Positions 36,553-46,485 of a stretch of 64,000 nucleotides of DNA are shown here, in pieces. The DNA is from Flavobacterium branchiarum (GTDB lineage Bacteria > Bacteroidota > Bacteroidia > Flavobacteriales > Flavobacteriaceae). Location of the stretch: assembly GCF_030409845.1 (NCBI RefSeq), contig NZ_JAUFQQ010000003.1, positions 434,001 through 498,000 on the forward strand, in the 5' to 3' direction. The position numbers and the translations under genes were made by a program. The first letter of the stretch is position 1, and each line of letters opens with the position of its first letter. The notes beneath the pieces were generated by a model. It had not been told where the DNA came from. It saw only the letters and a program-made list of their open reading frames with translations, and did not search any database.

Positions 36553-37415
36553 TAACTCCATTAGTAACTGTAATAATACCTACTTATAATCGAAAGGAAT
36601 ATTTTGAAACAGCTATTCAATCGGTAGTGGGGCAATCTTATGCAAACATTGAAATAATAGTAGTTGATGATGGTTCTACAGATAATTATGCAGGATTAAT
36701 TTGTGATAAATTTTCAAATTGTACTTATTTTTATAAAAAGAATGGTGGGATAGCAGCAGCCAGAAATTATGGAATTAATTTATCGGAAGGGGAGTATATA
36801 GCTTTTTTAGATGATGATGATTTCTGGGAAAGTTCAAAAATAGAAAAACAAGTAAAAATTCTACTTGAAAATCCTTCTGTTGACTGTGTACACTCTTCCG
36901 TCGCAGTAGTGAATGAAAAGGGAGAATTAACAGGAGACTATTTCGGAGCAGCTCAAAATAAAATAGCGAAACGCTCAGGATATGTTTTTTGGAATGCTTT
37001 AGGCTGCTGGGTGGTTAAATCGCCTACACCTTTAATTAGAAAAATTGTTTTTCAACCCGACTTATTATTTGATGAAAAAATTAAAGTAGGAGAGGATATC
37101 GATTTTTATCAGCGAATGTTTTATAGACATAAGATACATTATATAAATGAACCTTTAGCATTTTATAGAGTCCATAATAATACTGAAAGGCTTTCATCTC
37201 AGCTTAAGAAGTACATAGGAATTGAGAATAAAATGTTCTTTAACTTTAAAAACATGGGAATTAGAAACCCATTTATTTTACATTTAATTGCCGTTAAACT
37301 TTTGAAAAAAGCAATAGAAAAAAATAATTCTTTGTATCCAGAAGCAAAAAAAACGATTTCTAAAATACTTATTTATTCTCGACCAGACTATTTCTTGAAT
37401 CGTTATTTTGGATGA
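36549..37415 (+). CDS. Family 2 glycosyltransferase
   Basis: This 288-residue GT-A enzyme has VTVIIPTYNRKEYFETAI, VDDGSTDN, an N-x-G-I-A-A-A-R-N acceptor-loop segment and LDDDDFW for the metal. The ATGA overlap with the upstream gene points to coupled translation. It is one of four family 2-type proteins in this part of the locus. Confidence 0.92.
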   Translation: MITPLVTVIIPTYNRKEYFETAIQSVVGQSYANIEIIVVDDGSTDNYAGLICDKFSNCTYFYKKNGGIAAARNYGINLSEGEYIAFLDDDDFWESSKIEKQVKILLENPSVDCVHSSVAVVNEKGELTGDYFGAAQNKIAKRSGYVFWNALGCWVVKSPTPLIRKIVFQPDLLFDEKIKVGEDIDFYQRMFYRHKIHYINEPLAFYRVHNNTERLSSQLKKYIGIENKMFFNFKNMGIRNPFILHLIAVKLLKKAIEKNNSLYPEAKKTISKILIYSRPDYFLNRYFG

Positions 37416-37508
37416 TTAGGGTTTAACAATAGTTAATAAAAGAGAATTGACTATTATAGGATTATTGAAAAATTAAAAAACGAGTTAATTTCAACGATTA
37501 CCTACTAT

Positions 37509-38441
37509 ATGCAAATAAACTATATAATTTTAGCACATAGATATCCAGAACAATTAAGACGGTTAATTCAGAAATTAACAACTCCTGAATCATTTTTTTA
37601 TGTTCATATTGATAAAAATGCCTCCATAGATTTATTTGCAAAAGAACTAGTTGACTTACCAAATATAAATTTTGTAGAGGATCGTAAGGAAGGAACATGG
37701 GGAGATTTAGGAATTGTAAAAGCTACATTGGATGTTTTAAAACAAATAGTTAGAGATAATAAAGAAGGTTATTGTGTACTTTTGAGTGGGCAAGATTACC
37801 CGATTAAGTCAAATGAGAATATTAGATTATATCTCACATCAAATTTTGGAAATGAATTTATTGATATTGTTGCATTGCCAACAAAACATTTATCAATAGA
37901 TAGAATTGAAAAGTATAAATTTAATTTGTCTTCTAAGAAAGGAGATTTCATTCAGATAGGGTCGATTCTAGAAACCGGATTTTTCACAAAGAAGACATTA
38001 AAAAAAAGCTATCGATTAATTATAGCTGGACGTTACGATTTTATTTTAAAAGTTTTAAAAAAAAGAAAATATCCAGATTATATTAAGCCCTATGGTGGAA
38101 GTCAATGGTGGGCTTTAACAACACAAACAGCTAAAGAAATAATCCAATTTGTTGATGAACATCCTGATTTTGTAAAATATCATACCTATTCATTACTTCC
38201 CGATGAAATGTTTTTTCAATCGATTATTATGTATTTGAAAGAGAAGAAGAGCAAAATTAAAATTATGCCATTTCTCACTTATATTAATTGGGAAAAGAAA
38301 AATTGTGATTTGCCAGTTACATTCAGTTCAGCAGATTTTGAAGACTTAATTACACAACCGGATTATAAATTATTTGCTAGAAAATTTGATAGCAGTAGTA
38401 GCAAGGAGATTTTAGATAAAATAGATGCTTTTCATTCTTAA
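37509..38441 (+). CDS. Core-2/I-branching-type glycosyltransferase (GT14-like)
   Basis: This 310-residue protein has the bacterial GT14 pattern: INYIILAHRYPEQLRRLI at the start, FYVHIDKNA, LLSGQDYPIK, GGSQWWALT and a DEMFFQSI motif. Family members transfer GlcNAc or xylose in beta linkage, in animals making branch points. A 93-base gap with no clear signal precedes it. It could add a side branch to the ABC-exported glycan. Confidence 0.85.
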   Translation: MQINYIILAHRYPEQLRRLIQKLTTPESFFYVHIDKNASIDLFAKELVDLPNINFVEDRKEGTWGDLGIVKATLDVLKQIVRDNKEGYCVLLSGQDYPIKSNENIRLYLTSNFGNEFIDIVALPTKHLSIDRIEKYKFNLSSKKGDFIQIGSILETGFFTKKTLKKSYRLIIAGRYDFILKVLKKRKYPDYIKPYGGSQWWALTTQTAKEIIQFVDEHPDFVKYHTYSLLPDEMFFQSIIMYLKEKKSKIKIMPFLTYINWEKKNCDLPVTFSSADFEDLITQPDYKLFARKFDSSSSKEILDKIDAFHS

Positions 38442-38455
38442 AAGAATTAATAAAG

Positions 38456-39421
38456 ATGCGAGTAGGACAAAATCCAGAGAAAAAAGAATCTAGGCAATTG
38501 GTGTATAAAAAACACAGGATTATTATCCCCGTTTTTATACCTCAAAGCGAGGATCATTATTATAAAGAATCTTTGGATGTTTTTAAATATTGTATAGAGT
38601 CTTTGATTAGAACAATAGATACAAACAATACTGCAATCACTATATTAAACAATAATTCAAACGATGAGGTTCAATGTTTAATTGAAAGTTATTTGGATAA
38701 AAAAGTAATAGATAAGTATGTGAAATATGTTGAGAATAAAGGTAAAGTATATGCGATTTTACAAGAAGCAAGAGCTTCCTATGAAGAATTTTTGACTATT
38801 GCCGATGCTGATGTGTTTTTTTTAAATAATTGGCAATCAGAAATTCAAAACGTTTTTGAAAAGTTTAAAGAAGTTGGAGTTGTAGGTTTAACACCTGATC
38901 CGAATATGGCCTTTTACTGTAATAATTCTATTTTCTCTTCTGAATATTTTAAAATCAAAAATGGAAAAATCGTAGCCGATACCGATTTAGAATTATTTGA
39001 AAATAGCATAGGTAATGCAGATTTGTATGTGACAAAAAAAAGAAATTGGAAAGCGGAACACTATTATCTTGAAAAAGATGGCATTAGAGTTGTTGTGGGG
39101 GCAAATCATTTCGCATCTACTTACAGAAAAAGAATATTTGAAAAATTACCATTCCAAAAGCCAATTTATGTTTTTCCTGGAGGGGAATTAAATTTCTTGG
39201 ATATTCCGATAGATAAATTAGGTTATCATAGAGTTTCTTTGCCCAAAGCATTTGCGTATCATATGGGAAACACTATAGACCAAAATTTAGATCTTAGTAT
39301 TTTAAAAAATGATAGATTAATTGATGGAAAAAAAGCTGATGCTAGAAATCCTACAATTATAGTTCCTTATTTCCTGAAGGGATATTTTGTTAGGCTGATA
39401 AGAAAATGTTCTTTTATTTAA
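38456..39421 (+). CDS. Putative GT-A glycosyltransferase
   Basis: This 321-residue protein lacks the classical family 2 start. It has alternating strands, ITILNNNSND at about 60-70 and a metal-binding-like IADADVFF near residue 120, so a GT-A fold is likely. It is divergent from its neighbours. The C-terminal part with FASTYRKRIFEKLP and YHMGNT may form the acceptor site. No precise family is recognised. Confidence 0.65.
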   Translation: MRVGQNPEKKESRQLVYKKHRIIIPVFIPQSEDHYYKESLDVFKYCIESLIRTIDTNNTAITILNNNSNDEVQCLIESYLDKKVIDKYVKYVENKGKVYAILQEARASYEEFLTIADADVFFLNNWQSEIQNVFEKFKEVGVVGLTPDPNMAFYCNNSIFSSEYFKIKNGKIVADTDLELFENSIGNADLYVTKKRNWKAEHYYLEKDGIRVVVGANHFASTYRKRIFEKLPFQKPIYVFPGGELNFLDIPIDKLGYHRVSLPKAFAYHMGNTIDQNLDLSILKNDRLIDGKKADARNPTIIVPYFLKGYFVRLIRKCSFI

Positions 39422-39427
39422 TTCTAT

Positions 39428-40363
39428 ATGAAAAATAAAGTTTCAATAATTATCGCTACTTATAATCGAGCTCATCTTATTCTTGAAACGCTAGAAAGTG
39501 TTTGTAACCAAACCTATACTAATTGGGAATGCATAATTGTAGATGATGGTTCTACAGACAATACAGAAAAAATTGTAAATGATTTAGTTTCAAATGACAG
39601 TAGATTTAAATTTTTGAATAGGCCATCAGAAAGACCAAAAGGACCTAATGCAGCTCGGAATTTTGGTATTGAGAATTCTACTGGAGAATACGTTTTATCA
39701 TTAGATTCAGATGATTGGATCTTGCCAGAGCATTTAGAATTAAAAGTTGAGGTTTTTAAAAAAGATCATACAATTGATGGGGTATTGTCAAAAACTATAA
39801 TGGTTGATAGCAACAAAGTCATAATAAAAAAAGAAGAGCGTACCCGGTTGACAAAAAATATCTTAGAGGATTTTATTTCATTGCGAGTTTCTTGGTATAT
39901 GCACGATATCATGTGGAGGAAGTCTTTTTTTGAGAATAAGGTTTTATACGACGAGCAGTTACTAAAAATGTTAGACAGAGACTTTCATATAAGGAGATTA
40001 TCTGAGGAACCTGTATTAGCTTTTATTGATGAGTATTTATCTCTATATCGAATTCATGAAAACTCAAATTCATCCAATAACAATATTAATGTAGCTGAAT
40101 CACGGCATAATGCAATTATTAAAATTGTAAATGAACTGAATGGAAAAGGAAAACTTTCCAATAATATTAAATTTTATTTATTCAAACATCAAGTGCAAAA
40201 TTTAGTTATCTTACATAAACATCCGAATTGTATGTCTTTGTATTTTAGATTGATAAAAAAAACATTTATTTTTAGATTTGATTATTTAAAATGGCTCTTG
40301 AAGTTGATGATAGGGTATTGTTCGTTTAAAATTATGGGTAGAGGATTATATTTTGTACAGTAA
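39428..40363 (+). CDS. Family 2 glycosyltransferase
   Basis: This 311-residue GT-A enzyme has VSIIIATYNRAHLILETL, VDDGSTDNT, GPNAARNFG and LDSDDWI. Its last codon overlaps the next ATG (TAATG). The C-terminal 100 residues are basic and hydrophobic, which suggests membrane association. It is the last obvious transferase before the sialic-acid genes, so it is one candidate for the unidentified sialyltransferase step. Confidence 0.9.
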   Translation: MKNKVSIIIATYNRAHLILETLESVCNQTYTNWECIIVDDGSTDNTEKIVNDLVSNDSRFKFLNRPSERPKGPNAARNFGIENSTGEYVLSLDSDDWILPEHLELKVEVFKKDHTIDGVLSKTIMVDSNKVIIKKEERTRLTKNILEDFISLRVSWYMHDIMWRKSFFENKVLYDEQLLKMLDRDFHIRRLSEEPVLAFIDEYLSLYRIHENSNSSNNNINVAESRHNAIIKIVNELNGKGKLSNNIKFYLFKHQVQNLVILHKHPNCMSLYFRLIKKTFIFRFDYLKWLLKLMIGYCSFKIMGRGLYFVQ

Positions 40364-40995
40364 TGAAGAAATTTCTAAAGAAAATAATATATAAAATTTT
40401 AAACTCCGTTGAGTCAAACGAAAAGTTTGAGTCTTTTGGCTATTCAAGAGGTATTCAAAATGTTGTATTTGAAGGTAAAAACGGAATACCTGATGGATGT
40501 AATTTTTCAGGCAGCATACATGTCGGATATGCGACTACTTTAGGCTATAATAATTATGTACATGGAGAGGTAACTATTGGGAAATATTGTCAAATAGGTG
40601 CCGATGTAGCCATTTTTACGAAAAATCACCCAACTAATTATATGGCAACATATATTGGCAAGAATCTCTTTAACGGAGAATTAAAACAATTGCGAGAGGA
40701 GAATAAAATAATAATAGGCAACGACGTTTGGATTGGACATGGGGTTATTATAGTTGGAAATGTAATTATTGGTAATGGTGCGGTTTTAGCCGCTGGTTGT
40801 GTTGTAACAAAAAATGTTGAGCCCTATTCTGTAGTCGGTGGGATACCTGCTAGATTACTGCACAAACGTTTCTCTGATACAATAATTAAAGAAATTGAAG
40901 ATTTGAAATGGTGGGATAAAAATGAGGCTGAAATAGAAAAATTGAAGCCGTTGTTTTTTAAGAAATTCACAAATACAAATAGTATCTATGAGTAA
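40363..40995 (+). CDS. CatB/NeuD-like hexapeptide acetyltransferase
   Basis: This 210-residue left-handed beta-helix protein has hexapeptide repeats from residue 40 to 160 and the active-site loop FTKNHPTN with a histidine. The closing signature IIIGNDVWIGHGVIIVGNV is that of CatB-type acetyltransferases. It overlaps neuA by 8 bases. It may O- or N-acetylate the sialic acid (a NeuD-like role) or another sugar. Confidence 0.85.
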   Translation: MKKFLKKIIYKILNSVESNEKFESFGYSRGIQNVVFEGKNGIPDGCNFSGSIHVGYATTLGYNNYVHGEVTIGKYCQIGADVAIFTKNHPTNYMATYIGKNLFNGELKQLREENKIIIGNDVWIGHGVIIVGNVIIGNGAVLAAGCVVTKNVEPYSVVGGIPARLLHKRFSDTIIKEIEDLKWWDKNEAEIEKLKPLFFKKFTNTNSIYE

Positions 40996-41665
40996 AACGA
41001 TCGCTATAATTCCAGCTCGAGGAGGGTCAAAACGAATACCCGAGAAAAATATTCAAATCTTTGGAGGGCTACCGTTACTAGTGCATTCTATTTTATATGC
41101 GCAAAAGAATAGTGACATTATAGATGAAATATATGTTTCAACAGATAACAATGATATAAAAAATATTGCACTGCAATACGGCGCCAAAGTTATTGATAGA
41201 CCAGCATCGATTTCGGGTGATCTAGAACCTACTATTACAGCATTAAAACATGCTTTGGAATGTATAGATAATGATGCTATAGAAAACGTAATTTTATTGC
41301 AACCCACAAACCCATTGCGACCACAAAATTTACTGAAGGAAACATTTGCCCTTTATCAAAATGAAAATTTAGATAGTTTATTTACCGTCTCAAGAAATCA
41401 TCAAAAATTCGGAAAAATAGCAGCAAATAAATTTGTTCCATTTAATTATACAATTGGACAACGAAGTCAGGATTTAGACCCAATTTTTTCAGAAAACGGA
41501 TTATTATATATTACTAAAGCTTCTTTGATTTTTAAAAATATTATCATCTCCGAAAATGCTTGTCCCTATGTAGTAAATCATGCTTTTGCCAATGTCGATA
41601 TTGACTTGCCAGAAGATCTAGATTATGCAGAATACCTTTTTCAAAAAAACGTCCCATATTTATGA
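40988..41665 (+). CDS. neuA: Acylneuraminate cytidylyltransferase
   Basis: This enzyme activates a nonulosonic acid as its CMP derivative. The signature [16 protein letters not shown] lies at residues 6-21, with VSTDN and LLQPTNPLR following. The 225-residue length is that of a single-domain NeuA. It overlaps neuB (ATGA). The order acetyltransferase-neuA-neuB-neuC forms a tight, coupled set. Confidence 0.94.
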   Translation: MSKTIAIIPARGGSKRIPEKNIQIFGGLPLLVHSILYAQKNSDIIDEIYVSTDNNDIKNIALQYGAKVIDRPASISGDLEPTITALKHALECIDNDAIENVILLQPTNPLRPQNLLKETFALYQNENLDSLFTVSRNHQKFGKIAANKFVPFNYTIGQRSQDLDPIFSENGLLYITKASLIFKNIIISENACPYVVNHAFANVDIDLPEDLDYAEYLFQKNVPYL

Positions 41666-42702
41666 AGCCATATATAGAAATTGCTGGAAGGAAAATAGGA
41701 GCAGATTTTCCACCTTTAGTTATTGCAGAAATTGGAATTAATCACGAAGGGTCTTTGCAAGTAGCCAAAGAAATGGTTGACGCAGCTTGTAGAGCTGGAG
41801 TCGAAGTAGTAAAGCATCAAACGCATATTGTAGAAGATGAAATGAGTGGTGCTGCAAAAAAAGTGATTCCAGGCAATGCAACTGTTTCGATTTATGAAAT
41901 TATGGAACGATGCTCATTGAACGAAGCTGATGAACTCGAACTTAAAAATTATGTTGAACATAAAGGAATGATTTTTATATCAACGCCTTTTTCCCGAGCA
42001 GCAGCCGAGCGATTGAAGAAATTTGATGTTCCCGCTTATAAGGTCGGCTCTGGCGAATGTAATAATTATCCATTATTAGAGCATATTGCTTCATTTGGAA
42101 AACCTGTAATATTAAGTACCGGTATGAATACGATCGAAAGCGTTCAAAAAGCTGTAGCAATTTTTGATAAGCATGCTATTCCTGTAGTGCTATTGCATAC
42201 TACAAATTTATACCCAACGCCTGCACATTTAGTTCGTTTTGGTGGTATGATAGAATTAAATCAGGCATTTCCAGATAAGGTATTTGGTTTAAGCGATCAT
42301 ACCTTAAATAACAATGCTTGTTTAGGTGCTGTAGCATTAGGGGCAAGTGTTTTAGAAAGGCATTTTACAGATCATATGCAACGTGTTGGTCCAGATATTA
42401 TTTGTAGTATGGACGAAAAAAAATGTCAGGAATTAATTGTTTCATCCGCAGAGATCGCTTTAATGCGTGGAGGTACAAAAAAACCTGCACAAGAAGAACA
42501 AGTAACAATTGACTTCGCTTTTGCAACTGTCTGCACAATAGTTCCAATAAAAAAAGGAGAAAAATTATCAAAAGAAAATATTTGGGTAAAACGCCCAGGA
42601 ACTGGTAAAATCTTAGCTGTACATTTCAATGATTTAATCGGCAAAGTAGCAACAAGAGCTATTGATAATGATGAGCAATTAGATTATAGCGATTTTGAGT
42701 AG
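41662..42702 (+). CDS. neuB: N-acetylneuraminate synthase (NeuB1-like)
   Basis: This protein condenses ManNAc with phosphoenolpyruvate. The TIM-barrel domain has EIGINHEGS and the metal and substrate segments [12 protein letters not shown] and [19 protein letters not shown] and [14 protein letters not shown] follow, and a C-terminal SAF antifreeze-like domain starts near residue 285. These motifs recall Campylobacter jejuni NeuB1 (true sialic acid) more than LegI or PseI. A legionaminic substrate cannot be excluded, because 4,6-dehydratases and a PglE-like aminotransferase are in the same locus. Confidence 0.93.
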   Translation: MKPYIEIAGRKIGADFPPLVIAEIGINHEGSLQVAKEMVDAACRAGVEVVKHQTHIVEDEMSGAAKKVIPGNATVSIYEIMERCSLNEADELELKNYVEHKGMIFISTPFSRAAAERLKKFDVPAYKVGSGECNNYPLLEHIASFGKPVILSTGMNTIESVQKAVAIFDKHAIPVVLLHTTNLYPTPAHLVRFGGMIELNQAFPDKVFGLSDHTLNNNACLGAVALGASVLERHFTDHMQRVGPDIICSMDEKKCQELIVSSAEIALMRGGTKKPAQEEQVTIDFAFATVCTIVPIKKGEKLSKENIWVKRPGTGKILAVHFNDLIGKVATRAIDNDEQLDYSDFE

Positions 42703-43828
42703 TTCCATAAAAAAAATACTCTTCCTAACGGGAACGCGAGCAGATTTTGGTAAAATAAAATCATTAATTTCAATTTTGGAAGACCAACCAGAATTTGAAG
42801 CTTTTGTCTTTGTTACAGGAATGCATCTACAAGAAATTTATGGATATACATTGATTGAAATTGAGCGTTGTAATTTTAAAAATGTTTATACATTCGAGAA
42901 TCATACTCACGAAACAACAATGGATTTAACATTAGCCAAAACGATTGAAGGGCTGTCTAATTATTGTAAAAACATAAAACCTGATATGATTGTTGTACAT
43001 GGAGATCGTGTCGAAACGCTTGCAGGTGCTATTGTAGGATCATTAAATAATATTCTTGTTGCTCATATTGAAGGAGGAGAATTATCGGGAACTGTAGATG
43101 AATTAATCAGACATAGTGTTAGTAAACTAAGTCATATACATTTTGTTTCGAATACAGAAGCAGCGAAAAGACTCATCCAAATGGGAGAAATTTCGGAATC
43201 TGTTTTTACAATTGGATCCCCAGACATTGATGTTATGTTTTCGAATACGCTTCCAACCTTAAACACAGTTAAAGAATATTATCAAATTTCGTTTGATAAT
43301 TTTGCGCTTGTAATGTTTCATCCTGTAACTACAGAATTTCAAGTTATGCAGCAGGCAGCGAAAGCTTTTGTTGATTGTCTGTTAGAAGACCATCGTAATT
43401 ATGTCGTTATTTTTCCAAATAATGATTTGGGAAGTCAATTTATTCTTGATGAATTTAAAAGATTGAAGCAAAACACAAGATTCAGGATTTTTCCATCGCT
43501 TCGTTTTGAGTATTTTTTAACCCTATTAAAAAACAGTCAGTTTATTATAGGTAATAGCAGCGCCGGAATTCGTGAAGCCCCTTATTACGGGATTCCAATT
43601 ATTAATGTGGGTACTCGACAGCAAAATAGAGCAGTGCATACAGCTATCATCAATACAGACTATTCTGTGGTAAATATAAAAGAGGCACTTTCTATTATAA
43701 GTTCACATAAAGTTAAAGTAACAACAACTGATTTTGGTCAAGGAAATAGCAAAAAAATGTTTTTAGATTCGCTAAAGAAAAACGATATTTGGCAGCTCAA
43801 TCATCAGAAGAAATTTAAAGATATTTAA
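42695..43828 (+). CDS. neuC: UDP-N-acetylglucosamine 2-epimerase, hydrolysing
   Basis: This 377-residue GT-B-fold epimerase converts UDP-GlcNAc to ManNAc plus UDP. It opens with [18 protein letters not shown] and contains [22 protein letters not shown] and [11 protein letters not shown]. The start is TTG at 42695, which overlaps the neuB stop; no ATG gives the N-terminal strand. It completes the three-step route to CMP-sialic acid (or a close relative). Confidence 0.93.
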   Translation: MSSSIKKILFLTGTRADFGKIKSLISILEDQPEFEAFVFVTGMHLQEIYGYTLIEIERCNFKNVYTFENHTHETTMDLTLAKTIEGLSNYCKNIKPDMIVVHGDRVETLAGAIVGSLNNILVAHIEGGELSGTVDELIRHSVSKLSHIHFVSNTEAAKRLIQMGEISESVFTIGSPDIDVMFSNTLPTLNTVKEYYQISFDNFALVMFHPVTTEFQVMQQAAKAFVDCLLEDHRNYVVIFPNNDLGSQFILDEFKRLKQNTRFRIFPSLRFEYFLTLLKNSQFIIGNSSAGIREAPYYGIPIINVGTRQQNRAVHTAIINTDYSVVNIKEALSIISSHKVKVTTTDFGQGNSKKMFLDSLKKNDIWQLNHQKKFKDI

Positions 43829-43914
43829 CGGAATAAAATTCAAGTTTTTTAGAATTAAAAAAATCGAAATCTATGTTGCAAAGCCTGATGTTCATTAATA
43901 TCATTATATAATTT

Positions 43915-45348
43915 ATGTTTTTTAATTCCTTAGCGTTTACTGTTTTTTTACCAATCGTTTTCTTCTTGTATTGGTTTGTTTTCAATAAAACAAAAAGTTC
44001 ACAAAATGCTTTATTAATTGTTGCGAGTTATTATTTCTACTCTTGTTGGGATTGGAGATTTCTATTTCTTTTGGTTTTTTCTACCTTTTTGGATTATTAT
44101 ACTGGAATTCAAATAGAAAAAGGAAAATCAGAAAAGAGTAGAAAATTCTGGTTTTGGTTGAGTATTATAATCAACTTAGGCTTTTTAGGAATTTTTAAAT
44201 ATTACAATTTCTTTGCAGCTTCTTTCTCTGATTTACTAAATTCGGTGGGAGTAAAGGCAAGTCCTATTTTATTAGATGTAATTCTGCCAGTAGGAATTTC
44301 GTTCTATACTTTTCATGGATTATCCTATGTGATTGATATCTATTATAAAAGAATAAAAGCCGAATATAACTTTGTAGATTACTCTTTGTTTGTGAGTTAT
44401 TTTCCGCTATTAGTTGCAGGACCAATAGAAAGGGCCACTCACTTATTACCTCAAGTAAAAGTAAAACGAGAATTTAATTCTGAGTTGGCTAAAGAAGGTG
44501 TATATCAAATCATTTGGGGATTAGTCAAAAAAGTTGTTATTGCAGATACTTGTGCGACTTATGCCAATGCTATCTTCGATAATTATCCTTCAATGAATTC
44601 CTTCTCGCTTATTTTAGGCGCAGTATATTTTGCATTTCAAATCTATGGAGATTTCTCTGGATATTCAGATATTGCACTAGGGGTTTCTAAGCTCTTTGGT
44701 TTAGATTTACTTCGAAACTTTAATTATCCTTATTTTTCTAGAGATATTGCCGAGTTTTGGCGTCGTTGGCACATTTCACTTTCTTCTTGGTTTCGGGATT
44801 ATTTGTACATTCCATTAGGAGGAAGCAAAGGAGGAATTTGGATGAAAATCAGAAATACTTTCATTATTTTTATAGTAAGCGGATTTTGGCATGGAGCCAA
44901 TTGGACTTATGTTGCTTGGGGACTTATTAACGCCATTTATTTCTTGCCTTTACTATTATCAAGCAGTAATAGAAACAACATGGGCGCTATTGAATTAAAA
45001 TTTAATTTTGATTCTGTCAGAGTAATTATGAGTATTTTGTATACTTTCTTACTGACCTGCGTTGCGTGGGTGTTCTTTAGAGCGAAATCCATTTCTGATG
45101 CGGTTTTATATCTGAAAAGAATAATTACAGATGGAAGTTTTAAAGCTCAATATTTATCGAATGAACGTTATAATTATGAGTTATTAGTACTGATTGGTAT
45201 ATTCGTTTTAGTCGAATGGAACAATCGTAATAAAATAGAACCCTTATCAGGGAAAAGAAGCATGTTGAAATTAGCTTTAGCGATAACAGCAATAATTGCA
45301 TTCGGAACCTACTCAGATTATAAAGAATTTATATATTTTCAGTTTTAA
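43915..45348 (+). CDS. MBOAT-family membrane O-acyltransferase (AlgI/DltB-like)
   Basis: This 477-residue polytopic protein has the MBOAT signature WRRWHISLSSWFRDYLYIPL and the catalytic histidine in SGFWHGANWTYVAWG. AlgI-like proteins pass acetyl groups through the inner membrane for O-acetylation of polymers in the periplasm. An 86-base gap separates it from neuC. It shares a stop/start overlap with the following SGNH-like gene, its probable partner. Confidence 0.93.
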   Translation: MFFNSLAFTVFLPIVFFLYWFVFNKTKSSQNALLIVASYYFYSCWDWRFLFLLVFSTFLDYYTGIQIEKGKSEKSRKFWFWLSIIINLGFLGIFKYYNFFAASFSDLLNSVGVKASPILLDVILPVGISFYTFHGLSYVIDIYYKRIKAEYNFVDYSLFVSYFPLLVAGPIERATHLLPQVKVKREFNSELAKEGVYQIIWGLVKKVVIADTCATYANAIFDNYPSMNSFSLILGAVYFAFQIYGDFSGYSDIALGVSKLFGLDLLRNFNYPYFSRDIAEFWRRWHISLSSWFRDYLYIPLGGSKGGIWMKIRNTFIIFIVSGFWHGANWTYVAWGLINAIYFLPLLLSSSNRNNMGAIELKFNFDSVRVIMSILYTFLLTCVAWVFFRAKSISDAVLYLKRIITDGSFKAQYLSNERYNYELLVLIGIFVLVEWNNRNKIEPLSGKRSMLKLALAITAIIAFGTYSDYKEFIYFQF

Positions 45349-46226
45349 TGAAGAATTTTTTAGTTTATACAGCAAAAATTTTGGCCATAATTATTTTGGT
45401 TTCAGTAATTTTAGATGGGCTTTATACGTATGTTTTTTTACAGTCTAAGAATAGAGGAAAGATCGAGACCGTTTTTAACTCTAAAGCAAAAAAATATGAT
45501 GTAGTGATTTTAGGTTCTTCTCGTGCCAATAATCATTTTGTAACACAAATGCTTGAGGATAAGGGACTAAGAGCTTTTAATTATGGAATGAGTGGCGGGC
45601 ATTTGTTTGAGGCTTCATTAATGCTAAAATTAATGCTTGAAAGAAAATATGTTATTAAAAATGTAATTTTAGAAGCAGATTTGAATTTGTCAAATGATGA
45701 AGAAGCAGAAGGTGTTGCAACTAAATTTTTGCCTTATATTCGTAATTCAGAGGTTATAAAAGAACATTTTTCATCACAAGAAAATTTTAATGAGTTATAT
45801 TATATCCCATTTTATAGATATGTAAAGTACGATGGTAAGATTGGATTTAGAGAAGTTTTTTATACAATTATTGGCGCTAAAACAAATGCTTTAGACAATC
45901 TAGGATATTATCCATTAGGAAAATATAAAAATGGGAATATGAAAAATAATATTGTTAATCTAAACCCTTTGCCTCGTAATAAATATTATGAAGAAATTAA
46001 AAATATTTGTAAAGCCAATAACATCAACTTTATAGCTGTAATGACACCTATGTGTGAAAATGTTAAAGGAATGGAATATTTTGATAAAGTAAAAAAAGCA
46101 TATCCTGAAATTCATAATTATGAAAACGTAGTTGTAGAGGATAAGTATTTTTCATCCTGTGGACACATGAATGATGCAGGTGCTAAAATTTTTACTGCTA
46201 GAATCTTGAATGATTTTTTTCTTTAA
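45348..46226 (+). CDS. SGNH-hydrolase-like membrane-anchored protein, partner of the MBOAT
   Basis: This 292-residue protein has one N-terminal membrane anchor (about 9-30) and an extracytoplasmic domain. VILGSSRANNHF carries the GDS-like serine and SSCGHMNDAGA the C-terminal histidine region, as in DltD- and AlgX-like acyl-transfer partners. It overlaps the MBOAT gene (TAATG). The likely role is the final acyl transfer to the polysaccharide outside the inner membrane. It is the last gene of the polysaccharide locus before the mobile element. Confidence 0.78.
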   Translation: MKNFLVYTAKILAIIILVSVILDGLYTYVFLQSKNRGKIETVFNSKAKKYDVVILGSSRANNHFVTQMLEDKGLRAFNYGMSGGHLFEASLMLKLMLERKYVIKNVILEADLNLSNDEEAEGVATKFLPYIRNSEVIKEHFSSQENFNELYYIPFYRYVKYDGKIGFREVFYTIIGAKTNALDNLGYYPLGKYKNGNMKNNIVNLNPLPRNKYYEEIKNICKANNINFIAVMTPMCENVKGMEYFDKVKKAYPEIHNYENVVVEDKYFSSCGHMNDAGAKIFTARILNDFFL

Positions 46227-46364
46227 AAAAGATTAGTAAAAAGCAAAAATAAGCAAAACGATTAAACCCGTTGCTATACAATGCTTTATAAAACAGTAGT
46301 CTTAGTTTGGAACTCGGTGTCTGATAGGTTTTGGTCGTGAAAACACAAGGTTAGGTTACTAATT

Positions 46365-46386
46365 CGTTACCGATTGATAACGGTAA
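46365..46386. repeat. Overlapping inverted repeats before the integrase gene
   Basis: TTACCG (46367-46372) pairs with CGGTAA (46381-46386), and CGTTA (46365-46369) pairs with TAACG (46378-46382). They lie about 100 bases before the integrase start, where integrase and excision-factor arm sites are expected. The rest of the 46227-46485 gap has no gene and no clear TAnnTTTG promoter. Confidence 0.5.
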
Positions 46387-46485
46387 TGACATAGCTTAAC
46401 TGATTATATTTCAGTCTTTTGCACCCATTTTTATATTCCCTTGTAACTCAATGTAATTTAATTTTAAACATTAAACATTTGAGTT

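Noticed and set aside
40988..43828. Calling the Neu set a legionaminic or pseudaminic acid pathway
   Set aside because: NeuB and NeuC motifs resemble the sialic-acid versions of C. jejuni, and no PseC, PseG or PseH-like set is adjacent. Legionaminic acid remains possible because dehydratases and a PglE-like enzyme are in the locus, but it is the less supported reading.
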